Source: Marinobacter gudaonensis (GTDB lineage: Bacteria > Pseudomonadota > Gammaproteobacteria > Pseudomonadales > Oleiphilaceae). Taken from it: 64,000 nucleotides of DNA. Under the pieces are notes generated by a model that did no database searches, was not told the DNA's origin, and worked only from the letters and a program-made list of their open reading frames with translations. Both the position numbers and the translations under genes were made by a program. Each line of letters starts with the position of its first letter. The first letter of the stretch is position 1. Positions 9,205-18,609 of this stretch are shown here, in pieces. The DNA is taken from positions 1,054,001 through 1,118,000 of the forward strand of contig NZ_FOYV01000001.1 in assembly GCF_900115175.1 (NCBI RefSeq), written 5' to 3'.

Positions 9205-11895
9205 CTACAGAAGCCCCAGCTCCCGGGCCTTCACGATGGCCTGTGTTCTGGATTTGACCTCCAGTTTGGCATTGATACGCCGGGCATGCGTCTTTACCGT
9301 GTGCAGTGAGATGTGCAGTTTGTCAGCTATTTCCTGATTCGAGAGTCCCTTCGCGATCAATTCCAGAACGCCCTGCTCCCGTTCACTGATGGGTTCAGGC
9401 AGTGACTCTGCGCCCAGGGTCGTGTCCTGCAGTTCAAAAAGACCGCCCAGCGCGCTCTTGAATGGCCCTTCGGGCAGCAGGCCGAAGGTCTTCTCCATAA
9501 CCTCCTGCAGCTCGCTCCGTAATTCCACGAAGGGGCTGATGAAGTGCTCACGGGCTGCTTCGGCCACCGCTGCCTGCAGCGCTTTCTGGGCAGCTGTTGT
9601 ACCCTTTTCATCCAGGAGGATGACCGATTCCAGCAAGCGCATGTGCAGCTCCACGCCCCGTGGAATGACACCCTCGTAACGATCGCGAATACCCTGAAGG
9701 ATCTTCCTGGCGCGAATCAGGTCGCCTTTCGCCATATCAACGCGCACCTGAAGGCAATCCAGCAGCCCCGGCATCATTGGGAACAGCTCAGGCACGCAGC
9801 CGGCTTCTCGATATGGCGCCAGTTTCTGCACCGCTTGCTCGGCACTGTCGATCTGATTCTGGGAGAGCCAGCAGTTGGCCTTGAGCGCTTCAAGCACCGG
9901 CACGAACAGGGACTCGTCTACCTGCCAGGCGTGCATAGTACGCTCCGCCCGGCCAATCCAGACAAAGGCATCCTCAAGCCGGCCCTGCGCCCGACACATC
10001 AGAACCCGGATAGTCATTGCCAGCAACAGGCCCAGGTCCCGGGTCTGCTCTGCATGACGGCCGCAGGTGACCAGCAGGCGATCCGCCTCCGCTTCCCGCC
10101 CCTGATGCCATAGCACCAGGGCAAGATTCAGCTGAAGCCGGGTTTCACCAATCCGGGCCGGACGAGCCAACTCCTGCATCGTGGTGTCCAGGCCCGTGCG
10201 AAGCAATTGCTCGGCGTGCTTGAGTGCGCCCTTTCCAAGTTCAATCCGGGCATGGGCATACACCGCCAGCGCCTCCGAACCTGAGTCTCCGGCTTCCCGA
10301 GCCAGTTTTGACGCTATCCGGTTCGCTTCCCGGGCTTCCTGAAAGCGCCCGAGGGCGCACAGGGCGCTTGACCGCACCATCTGGGTCACCAGCTGGCCCT
10401 GGGGGCTCATCTCGCCCCCGTCCATTGCCCGGTCTGCCATCGCCAGTGCCGGGCCAACGCTGCCCTCACCCCGCAGGATAAACGCCCGGAGCGCGGCGAT
10501 TCGGGCAGCCTGAGACTCCGCATCCTCTGCCGACAGACCTTCAATGAGCGCGCGGGCCTGCCGGAACTGGCCACCAATCGCGTGTACCCAGCTGTAAACA
10601 ATCTTCAGGCGCACACTGCGTTCGAGCAGTTGCGCCGGCAGGCTCTTGCGAAGCCGGAGCAGAGAGGCGGTATCCTGGCCCAGCAGCAAAGCCTCCGACC
10701 CTTCTGAGGCAATCTGGATGACCTCATCGGCGTCACCGGCGAGCAGTGCGTACTTGAGCGCTTCCGGAAACTGGTCACGTGCGCCAAACCATCGACTCGC
10801 CTGCAGCATTCGTTCTGCGTATCCCGCCATCGCAGGTGATTGCAGCCACTCCTGCAGTAGCGGGTTCAACCGGTACCAGCGCCCGCGACCGGGCATGGAC
10901 TTCAGAGGCAACCCCTTCTCCAGGGCCTGCGATGGCAACAGCCCGACCTCCGGCAACAGGGGGGCCAGTGCCAGGAAAAGCTCATCCGAACACAGTTCGA
11001 GTTCTGCTATACCCCGCATGGCACGGATCTGACCAGGCGTGAGCTGGCCAAGCACCGATTCCTTGAGAAACCGCTCAACACAGGGCGTTTCCTGGATTGG
11101 CTTGCGTTCAAGATTCCGAAAAACCTCGCGACGATACAGGGCCAGTGGCGTGGCCCAGCCTTCTGTCCTGTCATACAGGCTGTCAACAGCCACGCTGGTG
11201 ATCTGACTGCTCTCGGTCGCCGATCGGAAGAAGTCAAAGGTCTCCGAGCGGGAAAATTCCAGGGCGTCCACACCAATACGAGTAAACCGGTTTTCCAGCT
11301 CGAGGCTGTGGGTCTCGAAGGGCAGCGCTTTGCGAGAAATCAAGACAACGGAACAGCCAGAAGGGCAATCGCATACCAGTTGCTGGAGCACATCCACAAC
11401 GGCGGGGTTGGTCAGATTCTGCAGATTATCAAGGACCAGGACCTTCGGCTGCCGACTACCGCTACGGGCAATAGCCATCAGCATCAGGGAAAGAAGGTCT
11501 GAGAAGCTTGCGCCGCCCTGGGCGCCCTGTTCGAGGGTTTCCGGTAAATTCAGGGCTATAGAAAGTAGCGTGAGAAAACGCGAGGGGGCATTGTCTTGAG
11601 CGTTCAGGGAAATCCAGCGAACCTGCTCCTCAGACACATCAGAGGCCTCGAGAGCACTGACCAGGCTGTGAGATTTGCCATACCCACAGGGGGCCTCCAG
11701 AAACAGGACGCCTTTGGAGGTCAGAGCGTCGGCAATTTTCTGGTCCAGCCGGGGACGTTTCAGTGCATCGGACGGAATGCGGGGAAGCTGAACCCTCTGG
11801 CTCAATAAATCCCGGACCAATTCACCCCGCTGAAGACCGCCGTTTGCTGACTGGAACTCATCGTTGGCTGCACAGCCATCATTCAATGGTTTCAC
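9205..11895 (-). CDS. MalT-like large ATP-binding LuxR regulator
   Basis: An 896-residue LAL-type transcriptional regulator. A P-loop (APCGYGKS, residues 68-75) and a Walker B-like VLVLDNLQN define the ATPase. Then come winged-helix and long TPR-like helical repeats, and a C-terminal LuxR helix-turn-helix with SNQEIADKLHISLHTVKTH. Such proteins bind an inducer through the TPR part and activate nearby promoters. The start is GTG after AGGGGCAGTGC, a good ribosome site. It sits beside the DUF1329-DUF1302 genes on the same strand, so these are the likely targets (inference). The inducer cannot be read from the sequence. Confidence 0.85.
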   Translation of the reverse strand: MKPLNDGCAANDEFQSANGGLQRGELVRDLLSQRVQLPRIPSDALKRPRLDQKIADALTSKGVLFLEAPCGYGKSHSLVSALEASDVSEEQVRWISLNAQDNAPSRFLTLLSIALNLPETLEQGAQGGASFSDLLSLMLMAIARSGSRQPKVLVLDNLQNLTNPAVVDVLQQLVCDCPSGCSVVLISRKALPFETHSLELENRFTRIGVDALEFSRSETFDFFRSATESSQITSVAVDSLYDRTEGWATPLALYRREVFRNLERKPIQETPCVERFLKESVLGQLTPGQIRAMRGIAELELCSDELFLALAPLLPEVGLLPSQALEKGLPLKSMPGRGRWYRLNPLLQEWLQSPAMAGYAERMLQASRWFGARDQFPEALKYALLAGDADEVIQIASEGSEALLLGQDTASLLRLRKSLPAQLLERSVRLKIVYSWVHAIGGQFRQARALIEGLSAEDAESQAARIAALRAFILRGEGSVGPALAMADRAMDGGEMSPQGQLVTQMVRSSALCALGRFQEAREANRIASKLAREAGDSGSEALAVYAHARIELGKGALKHAEQLLRTGLDTTMQELARPARIGETRLQLNLALVLWHQGREAEADRLLVTCGRHAEQTRDLGLLLAMTIRVLMCRAQGRLEDAFVWIGRAERTMHAWQVDESLFVPVLEALKANCWLSQNQIDSAEQAVQKLAPYREAGCVPELFPMMPGLLDCLQVRVDMAKGDLIRARKILQGIRDRYEGVIPRGVELHMRLLESVILLDEKGTTAAQKALQAAVAEAAREHFISPFVELRSELQEVMEKTFGLLPEGPFKSALGGLFELQDTTLGAESLPEPISEREQGVLELIAKGLSNQEIADKLHISLHTVKTHARRINAKLEVKSRTQAIVKARELGLL

Positions 11896-12068
11896 GCACT
11901 GCCCCTTTCAATCCGTAACGGGCATCCTGGCCCCGTCGGAAAAGTGGTTCTTTACAGGCACTTCGATATGGCGACCGACATCGGGTACGCCTTTAGTATG
12001 AGTGAGAGGTTAAACCAATTGAGGGGTGGGCTGCAAAATTTTGACGTGAAAGGATTTTATGGAGCGAT

Positions 12069-12102
12069 AAAAAAACGGCGGACCCAGGGGTCCGCCGTTT
12101 TT
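12069..12102 (-). terminator. Intrinsic terminator of the DUF1329 gene
   Basis: Stem 12076-12084 with 12089-12097 (CGGCGGACC pairing, 9 bp), 4-nt loop, and flanked by runs of A on the left (12069-12075) and T on the right (12098-12102). It can work in both directions. It lies 16 nt past the DUF1329 stop, read leftwards. Confidence 0.85.
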
Positions 12103-12117
12103 CCAGTCCGGCCCGCT

Positions 12118-13479
12118 TTACCGGGTACCGGCCCGACGCAGAGCAGCGGGGGTGTAATCCCGTGAGCGACGCTCAACACCAAAGGTGTACGGCTCTTCTT
12201 CCTCGTTGGTCAGGCCCAGGGCCAGATAACGACCGGACAGCAGATCGTACAGGACTTCGATGGCGTACCAGGGAACCACCTGATCGTAGAACTGCATGGC
12301 GTGGGCTTCCGCTACCCGCCAGAGCTCGCCACGACCGTCGTAATGGTCAATGACCGCAGCCTGCCAGGAGTCTTCGTCGATATAGAAGTCACGCTGCGCG
12401 TAGATGTGGCGCTCGCCTTCCTTGAGGGTCGCACGTACGTGCCATACGCGGTGCAGTTCGTAGCGGGTGAAGTCCTGATTGATATGACCGGCCTTGATGA
12501 TCTGGTCGTAGGTCAGGCTCGGATCAACCAGCTTGTAGGAGTTGTACGGGATGTACATTTCCTTCTTGCCGATCAACTCCCAGTTGTAACGATCCGGTGC
12601 ACCGTTGAACATGTCGAAGTTGTCCGAGGTACGCATACCGTCGGCTGCAGTACCCGGGCCGTCGTAGGCAACCTGGGGCGCACGGCGAACACGACGCTGG
12701 CCGGCGTTGTATACCCAGGCACGACGCGGCTCGGCAACCTGGTCAATGGTCTCGTGCACCAGCAGCACGTTACCGGCCAGACGCGCCGGAGCGGTGATCG
12801 CCTGCTTGAAGTAGAACAGCACGTTCGGGTCCATGCCTGGCTCAAAGTCTTCCAGGTAGGTTCTCCAAGTCAGTTCGTCCTGGAATTTAACCACTGAGAA
12901 GTCACCGCTTTCCGTCGGCGTTACCTGCCCGACGTTACGCATAACAGAGCCACCGCGATACCGGGTGATGTGGTTCCAGATGACTTCCAGACCGTTCTGG
13001 GGAATCGGGAACGGCGTTGCAGATTTGTAATTGCCCAGGCCGTTACCGTTCTTGATCAGTTCCACCTCGGTGGCGTTTTCCATGGTCTGCTGCATGACAG
13101 GCTCTGGATACGCAGCCGAGCGGTGCGTCTCATAGACCGGCATGAAGTAGTCATCGTAACGCTTGATCATGGCAACCTGGCCCGGCGACAGATTGTCGGC
13201 GTACTGGTCGACGTTGCTCTGATCGATTGTGAACTTCGGCTTTTCATTGGGGTACGGGTTTACATACACGCCGTCTCCCTTGTAGTTGTCCGGGGGCGTG
13301 GTCAGACCGCCTGTCCAGGCAGGAATCGCACCGCCGTTACCGGCTTTCTCGGCCCCCATGGGGGTCAGCGAATTACCCAGCTTGGCCGCTTCTTCAGCAG
13401 AAACCGCACCCCAGGCCTGGCCAGCAAACATCGTTGCTGCCAGAACACCTGTGGCCAGTAGTTTCTTGTTCAGTTTCAT
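12118..13479 (-). CDS. DUF1329 periplasmic/outer-membrane protein
   Basis: A 453-residue secreted protein with a clear signal peptide (MKLNKKLLATGVLAATMFA, cleavage near residue 24). The body matches DUF1329: an early LGNSLTPMGAEKAGN block, YNAGQRRVRRAP, and the late YIDEDSWQAAVIDHYDGRG segment, which has the look of an outer-membrane lipoprotein-sorting (LolA/B-like) fold. These proteins are almost always encoded with a DUF1302 protein, as here, 33 nt after it. A joint role in moving or processing a hydrophobic substrate at the outer membrane is proposed for the pair but not visible in the sequence. ATG at 13479 follows GAGGTAATTTAA. Confidence 0.85.
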   Translation of the reverse strand: MKLNKKLLATGVLAATMFAGQAWGAVSAEEAAKLGNSLTPMGAEKAGNGGAIPAWTGGLTTPPDNYKGDGVYVNPYPNEKPKFTIDQSNVDQYADNLSPGQVAMIKRYDDYFMPVYETHRSAAYPEPVMQQTMENATEVELIKNGNGLGNYKSATPFPIPQNGLEVIWNHITRYRGGSVMRNVGQVTPTESGDFSVVKFQDELTWRTYLEDFEPGMDPNVLFYFKQAITAPARLAGNVLLVHETIDQVAEPRRAWVYNAGQRRVRRAPQVAYDGPGTAADGMRTSDNFDMFNGAPDRYNWELIGKKEMYIPYNSYKLVDPSLTYDQIIKAGHINQDFTRYELHRVWHVRATLKEGERHIYAQRDFYIDEDSWQAAVIDHYDGRGELWRVAEAHAMQFYDQVVPWYAIEVLYDLLSGRYLALGLTNEEEEPYTFGVERRSRDYTPAALRRAGTR

Positions 13480-13512
13480 TTAAATTACCTCGTTAAACGA
13501 ATTCTTTCCGGT

Positions 13513-15414
13513 TCAGAATGAGTAGGAAACGCTGGCACTCACGAAATCACGGTCAGTCAACTCGTTGTACGGCTTACCGCCGAAAAAGTTTGTATAACCG
13601 ATCTCACCGGTAATCTTGTTCTGGTATACGGCTTCCAGAGACAGGCCGATGGCTTTGCTGCCCTCATTAAAGGCGCCGCCCGGCTGCGGGCTGTAACCCT
13701 GCACATCGTGGCTCCAGGCGAGTTGCGGCGACAGGTTCACACCGGCCAGTGCGTTCGGGTAGCTCCACACCAGGCGGGTACGGTAACCCCAGGAGAAGTC
13801 GGTTGTGAAGCCTTCGTTGTTACAGTAGTTGACGTTGATGTTCGCGCCGGCCCGACAGAAATCTCCTGTGAAATTCGGCCCTTCCAGAGGCAGCGTTCCA
13901 ATCCCGAAGGTACCGGAGCGTCCGTAACGAGCCTCGTCAGGATCTGGCAGGTCGTGGATGTAGGTCGCACCAAACTCGGTAATCAGAGACAGGCGGCTGG
14001 CTCCCATCACCTGGTCAAAGAACTTGATCAGGGTGAATTGTGCCTGAGACACGTTGAAGCGATCATAGCCGGCAACCGGCTTACCGGCGAGGTTCGCACC
14101 ATTGGTTTCAGCCAGACGCTGGCGCTCAAGATCACTCAGGATTTCACCGTTCGGCCCACGCTGCTGGAGACCACCAAAGATCAGCTCGAAGGCGTTCCAC
14201 TGAAGCGGGACGTTGTCACGGAAGCTATACTCGGCGCCCAGTGACCAACCACCGGGGGTGGTGGTGTTGATGCTGATGCCGTACAGGTTGATATTTTCCG
14301 GGTACTCGATGAAGTAGCTCGGGAACGTGGACGGCGGCAGATTCGGATCGCTCTGCTGGTTGGTACCCGGGTTCGACGGGTTGTTCACCAGACCACTGAC
14401 ATACGGCAGACGGCTGTTGTACTTGATGTAGTAGAAGCCCAGTTCCGAATCGTTCAGCTCGGGCACGTACCACCGGATCGCCATACCGAACTGATCCTTG
14501 GAGTCGGCTTCCTGGTCACCCAGACGCGGGGCGATGAAGCCTTGGGCGAATGCCTGGGAATCCGGCAGCTGGCCAGCCAGCAACACAGGGCCACAGCCGT
14601 CAGCGGCGAAGTCGTTGGTGGAGAAGAAGGTGCCGCAGTCGTCCGGGCGCACCGGCTCCCAATCCGCCTGAACGAAGGTTTCAACAGTGACGTTTTCGGT
14701 CACACCCGCCGACATGTAGAACATCTCAACCGGCAGAAGGGCATCTTTCAGCTCGGAGCCCGGCGCACGGAACGCAGGCACGTCAACCGGGTTGATAACG
14801 TTGATACCGCCCTGAATAAAGGTGCTCTCACCCCAGCTCAGAACCTGCTTACCGTAACGGACGCTGACCGGAATGTTTCCGAAGTACCAGTCCGAGAATA
14901 CGTAGGCGTCCAGAATCTCACCGCCGGAGGCGTTGTCCTTGGCTTCTTCGTTCAGTTCGCGACGCTGGCCTACAAAGTCAACGGCACGGCTTTCGTCTTT
15001 CAGTTCGAAGTCGTACCAGTAACGGCCGCGCAGAAGACCACCGACGCGGGTGAGATAGGAGCTGTCAACGTTGTAGTTGAGGTAAAGCTCACTGTTGCCC
15101 TTCACGATCTTGGAGTAGGTGTCGCCACTCTCGAAGTTCAGGTTGCCGTCGTCGTAGTTGTTGGTGGAGGCACCAATGTTGGCAAGGGGCTGACCGGGCG
15201 TGTATTCCGGGCCAAGGTTACCCTGGCCGATCAGTCGCTTGTCACGATCCTCAACCCGCCAGCCGGCACCGGCAGACAGTGTGGTGTTGAACTGGGCTTC
15301 AACGTCTCCCAGATAAAACGATAATGCGGATGCTTGGCCGGACATACCGGCTGCAACTGCCACGGCCAGCGGTAACTTGGTCCAACGCTGCCATTGATGT
15401 GTTTTTCTTGTCAT
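13513..15414 (-). CDS. DUF1302 outer-membrane protein
   Basis: A 633-residue predicted outer-membrane protein. A signal peptide (MTRKTHQWQRWTKLPLAVAV onward, cleavage after GQASA) leads into the DUF1302 opening SFYLGDVEAQFNTTLSAGAGWRVEDRD. Repeated long strands with SLGAEYSFRDNVPLQW follow, and a C-terminal VSASVSYSF with terminal Phe, as in porin-like barrels. The frame also opens at a GTG at 15468, but that start has no ribosome site and puts 18 hydrophilic residues before the signal peptide. The ATG at 15414 follows GGAG and is preferred. It is the first gene of the DUF1302-DUF1329 pair. Confidence 0.85.
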   Translation of the reverse strand: MTRKTHQWQRWTKLPLAVAVAAGMSGQASALSFYLGDVEAQFNTTLSAGAGWRVEDRDKRLIGQGNLGPEYTPGQPLANIGASTNNYDDGNLNFESGDTYSKIVKGNSELYLNYNVDSSYLTRVGGLLRGRYWYDFELKDESRAVDFVGQRRELNEEAKDNASGGEILDAYVFSDWYFGNIPVSVRYGKQVLSWGESTFIQGGINVINPVDVPAFRAPGSELKDALLPVEMFYMSAGVTENVTVETFVQADWEPVRPDDCGTFFSTNDFAADGCGPVLLAGQLPDSQAFAQGFIAPRLGDQEADSKDQFGMAIRWYVPELNDSELGFYYIKYNSRLPYVSGLVNNPSNPGTNQQSDPNLPPSTFPSYFIEYPENINLYGISINTTTPGGWSLGAEYSFRDNVPLQWNAFELIFGGLQQRGPNGEILSDLERQRLAETNGANLAGKPVAGYDRFNVSQAQFTLIKFFDQVMGASRLSLITEFGATYIHDLPDPDEARYGRSGTFGIGTLPLEGPNFTGDFCRAGANINVNYCNNEGFTTDFSWGYRTRLVWSYPNALAGVNLSPQLAWSHDVQGYSPQPGGAFNEGSKAIGLSLEAVYQNKITGEIGYTNFFGGKPYNELTDRDFVSASVSYSF

Positions 15415-15689
15415 TGGAAGGCTACTCCATTGTTGTTCTGAGTCGCTGCTCTGATTATTGGTGTTCACGATGTATTGGAGGCTTCATGCACAGTGCTCGT
15501 GATGTTGGCACTATAGCTAACGCCCTGTGGCGCTTTGATCAGTCAAAAGTATGATTTTGCTCTCACACCCCTGTTACCGCCGGGTTTCGTCGCACAAAAT
15601 CACTATAGACAACAAAATTGGATGCAACCACTTTGGTTTTTGTGGTTTTTTCGCGATTTTGATGGTCGTCCCGAGTTAGGCGAAGCGCC

Positions 15690-15793
15690 GAGCGGATGAA
15701 TGTTTCTCCGGGAACCGCTACAAGCACATCCATGTGCGCTTGACGTCGGCCATCCTTGGCCGCCGACATTCCCGGAGAAACATTCATCCGCTC
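15690..15793 (+). repeat. Family-1 palindromic element A (short core, forward)
   Basis: Arms 15690-15714 and 15769-15793 are perfect inverted repeats of 25 bp. They enclose a 54-nt core (15715-15768). The core contains GCACA-TCCA-TGTGC and CGGCCA-TCCT-TGGCCG, two small hairpins with near-identical loops. It differs from element C's core at one base. The arm sequence is not shared with other copies except its inner end CCGGGAA. Confidence 0.95.
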
Positions 15794-15870
15794 AACGCCA
15801 GGCCATTGAGTTCGCTTTCAACGGAGCGCGCGAAAAAGCAGTTTCCGGGACGTCTAAACGGAGGTCTGCT

Positions 15871-15978
15871 TGGCAGGGGCGGGAGCCTTTCCCAGAACTG
15901 TCGGCAGCATGGATGCTGCCGTCAAGCGTACAGGGACGTATTTACAGCGTGTTTCGGGAAAGGCTCCCGCCCCTGCCA
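15871..15978 (-). repeat. Family-1 palindromic element B (variant core, reverse)
   Basis: Arms 15871-15893 and 15956-15978 pair perfectly over 23 bp, and a weaker inner extension reaches 15898/15951. The remaining core is 52 nt. Read on the minus strand it aligns with the other cores but has different stem bases: GGCAGCAT/ATGCTGCC in place of CGGCCA/TGGCCG, and TAC/GTA in place of GCACA/TGTGC. The element ends 12 nt past the thiolase stop codon, a terminator-like position. Confidence 0.9.
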
Positions 15979-15989
15979 CACTCCCAGGT

Positions 15990-17174
15990 TCAGAGCATTT
16001 CGATGGCCATAGCTGTGGCTTCGCCGCCGCCGATACAGAGCGCGGCAACGCCTTTTTTCTTACCGTAGCGCTGGAGGGCGTACATCAGCGTAACCAGAAG
16101 GCGGGAGCCGGTGGAGCCGACCGGGTGGCCCTGGGCGCAGGCGCCGCCGTGGACGTTGACCTTCTCCGGATCCAGGCCCAGTTCGCGGATTGGCATCATG
16201 GCCACCATGGCGAAGGCCTCATTGATCTCGAACAGGTCAACGTCGTCTTTGCTCCAGCCGGTTTTGGCAAACAGGGTCTCAATGGCACCGACCGGGGCAC
16301 AGGTGAACTCGGACGGGTGCTGGGACTGAGTGCTGTGGCCGACGATCCGGGCCAGAGGCTTGAGGCCGCGTTTTTCCGCCTCGGATTCGCGCATGAGCAC
16401 CAGCGCTGAGGCGCCGTCAGAAATGGAGGACGCGTTGGCGGCAGTCACGGTGCCGTCTTTGGCAAAGGCCGGACGCAGGGTCGGGATTTTTTCGATGTTG
16501 GCGTTGTGGGGCTGCTCGTCGTCTTCCACTACCAAGTCGCCCTTGCGGGTCTTGACGGTGACCGGGATGATCTCGTCCTTCAGCAGGCCTTCTTCGATGG
16601 CCTTCTTGGCGCGGGTCAGGGAGCGGATGGCGTATTCGTCCATCTCCTCGCGGGTATAGCCCTTCTTGTCAGCCATTTCCTGGGCAAAAGCGCCCATCAA
16701 ACGACCGGTCTCGGCGTCTTCCAGACCGTCCAGGAACATGTGGTCCTGCGGCGCCTGACCGGGCCCCATTCGGTAGCCGCTGCGCACGCCCTGCAACACG
16801 TAAGGCGCGTTGGACATGCTTTCCATGCCACCGGCAACCATGATGTCGTTGCTGCCCGCCTTGATCAGGTCGTGTGCGAACATGGCGGCTTTCATGCCCG
16901 AGCCACAGAGTTTGTTGATGGTGGTGGCGCCGGTGTGGTCCGGAAGTCCGGCCTTGCGCATGGCCTGGCGGGCCGGGCCCTGTTTAAGGCCTGCGGGCAG
17001 TACGTTGCCCATGATCACTTCCTGAACATCAGCTGGCTGAAGACCGGCACGCTTGACCGCCTCGGCGATGGTAATAGCACCCAGGTCGGGGGCGGTAACG
17101 CTCGCCAGGCTGCCCTGGAAGCCGCCCATCGGTGTTCGCACGCCGCTCACAATTACTACGTTGTCACTGCTCAT
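15990..17174 (-). CDS. Acetyl-CoA C-acetyltransferase (thiolase)
   Basis: A 394-residue thiolase. The nucleophile Cys90 sits in NKLCGSGMKA, the catalytic His in GGACAQGHPVGSTGSR, and the second Cys in ALCIGGG near the C-terminus. NEAFA is also present. It condenses or cleaves acetoacetyl-CoA or a longer 3-ketoacyl-CoA in the cytosol. Length and motifs fit the biosynthetic AtoB/PhbA class, but substrate length cannot be fixed. The start at 17174 (MSSDNVVIVSG) is chosen because the 19-residue upstream extension does not match the family. The active-site stretch GGACAQGHP differs slightly from the commoner GGAIALGHP. Confidence 0.88.
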   Translation of the reverse strand: MSSDNVVIVSGVRTPMGGFQGSLASVTAPDLGAITIAEAVKRAGLQPADVQEVIMGNVLPAGLKQGPARQAMRKAGLPDHTGATTINKLCGSGMKAAMFAHDLIKAGSNDIMVAGGMESMSNAPYVLQGVRSGYRMGPGQAPQDHMFLDGLEDAETGRLMGAFAQEMADKKGYTREEMDEYAIRSLTRAKKAIEEGLLKDEIIPVTVKTRKGDLVVEDDEQPHNANIEKIPTLRPAFAKDGTVTAANASSISDGASALVLMRESEAEKRGLKPLARIVGHSTQSQHPSEFTCAPVGAIETLFAKTGWSKDDVDLFEINEAFAMVAMMPIRELGLDPEKVNVHGGACAQGHPVGSTGSRLLVTLMYALQRYGKKKGVAALCIGGGEATAMAIEML

Positions 17175-17279
17175 ACATGAATCTCTCTGTCGTTTGTCTG
17201 GCAGGTCAGGGTTCAGGAACGGTGCCACCAACGGTGTGCCGCCGCTCCGTCAGTCCCGCCTGTTCTCATGGGTCTTTTC

Positions 17280-18413
17280 TTATGGTTTATGAGGTGCTTC
17301 GAGGTATTCCCGGGACTGCATTTCCAGCAGGCGGGATTCGGTACGCTCGAATTCAAAGCCCAGTCGACCACCGGCATAGAGCTCGGTGATGGGCGCCGCA
17401 GCCGAGATAATCACCTTGACGTTGCGGTCGTAGAATTCGTCGATCATGTTGATGAACCGGCGGGCCTGGTCGTCCTTGTCATTACCCAGCACAGGCACAT
17501 TGCTGATAATGATGGCATGGAACTGCCGGGCCATTTCGATGTAGTCGTTCTGGCTTCGGGGGCCGTCGCACACGTCCTTGAAGTCGAACCAGACCACGTC
17601 ATCCGCATGGGCCTGGGCGGGAATCTTGCGGCCATTGATCTCCATGGTCTTGCTGTGTTTGCCGGCTTCTACCGCCAGGGCGTCGAAGCTCTTGCGCAGG
17701 CTGACGTCGGCTTCTTCGTCCAACGGCGAATGGAACAGTTCAGCCTGCTCCAGGGTACGCAACCGGTAATCCACGCCGCCATCAACGTTCACCACTTCGG
17801 TGTGCTTCTTTACCAGATCAATGGCCGGCAGAAATCGTGCGCGCTGCAAGCCATCTTTGTAGAGGCCATCGGGCACAATATTGGAAGTACACACCAGGGT
17901 GACGCCCCGGCTGAACAGGCCGTCCATCAAGGTGGCCAGGATCATGGCATCGCCAATGTCGGAGACAAAGAATTCGTCGAAGCAGATGACCCGGGTTTCA
18001 TCGGCAAACTTCTTTGATACCAGCTCCAGCGGGTTCTTTTCGCCCTTGAGGTTTTTCAGCTCGTTATGGACCCGCTGCATGAACCGGTGAAAGTGGACCC
18101 GCATCTTGCGGTCAAACGGCAGCGATTCGTAGAAGGTGTCCATCAGGTAGGTTTTGCCACGGCCAACCCCGCCCCAGAAGTACAGGCCCTTCACCGGCTC
18201 TTCGCGTCCCTTGCTCAGTTTGCGGCGCAGCTTGGCCATGGGCTTGTTACGATCCCTTTCGGCTTCCACCAGTTTGTCGTACAGTGACTGCAGGCGTTTG
18301 ACGGCATCTTCCTGGGCAGCGTCCTTCTGGAAATCCGGGCGTTCAAGATCCTTCTGGTAACGTTGCCAGGGGGTCAGGTTCGCACTGGTTTCGGAGGACA
18401 TCGCAGCTGTCAT
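17280..18413 (-). CDS. zapE: Cell-division ATPase ZapE (AFG1 family)
   Basis: ZapE is a P-loop ATPase that acts on the Z-ring in E. coli. The 377-residue product shows Walker A GGVGRGKTYLMDTFY, FHRFMQRVH and Walker B ICFDEFFVSD, followed by CTSNIVPDGLYKDGLQRARFLPAI. These are AFG1-family hallmarks. The frame opens further upstream to 18662 with low-quality sequence. Starts at 18413 or 18401 (MSSETSANLTPWQRYQKDL) are the plausible ones, and neither has a strong ribosome site. It diverges from zapG 197 nt away, the same pairing seen in E. coli (yhcM/yhcB). Confidence 0.9.
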   Translation of the reverse strand: MTAAMSSETSANLTPWQRYQKDLERPDFQKDAAQEDAVKRLQSLYDKLVEAERDRNKPMAKLRRKLSKGREEPVKGLYFWGGVGRGKTYLMDTFYESLPFDRKMRVHFHRFMQRVHNELKNLKGEKNPLELVSKKFADETRVICFDEFFVSDIGDAMILATLMDGLFSRGVTLVCTSNIVPDGLYKDGLQRARFLPAIDLVKKHTEVVNVDGGVDYRLRTLEQAELFHSPLDEEADVSLRKSFDALAVEAGKHSKTMEINGRKIPAQAHADDVVWFDFKDVCDGPRSQNDYIEMARQFHAIIISNVPVLGNDKDDQARRFINMIDEFYDRNVKVIISAAAPITELYAGGRLGFEFERTESRLLEMQSREYLEAPHKP

Positions 18414-18609
18414 CAAGAAGTTCCCGGAGGTTGGTCGTGAATTTGGGCGCCGTATTGTCTCGCATTTGGCGATTTTTCGCCACGTTGGACACCGACAGGA
18501 GCAATACGACGATAGGCGCAACCGGCAATCATGGGATGATGGAGCCCGGGGCGTTATACTCGTGGTACTGGAGCTTGGCTCACTTCTAGGTAAAAGGACG
18601 ACACAGCAT

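Larger units (their letters stand above)
15415..15989. other. 575-nt gene-free stretch with two repeat elements
   Basis: This gap between the DUF1302 gene and the thiolase gene holds elements A (15690-15793) and B (15871-15978), 77 nt apart. The left part should hold the DUF1302 promoter on the minus strand. A TATAGT-like box (ACTATA at 15510-15515) is a possible -10, but no well-spaced -35 is seen. The short reading frames here are by-products of the palindromes. Confidence 0.7.

Noticed and set aside
15700..16068. Short frames inside elements A, B, C, D, E, G and H
   Set aside because: They recur because the core is repeated (for example AHMDVLV and GHPWPPTF translations) and have no independent support.
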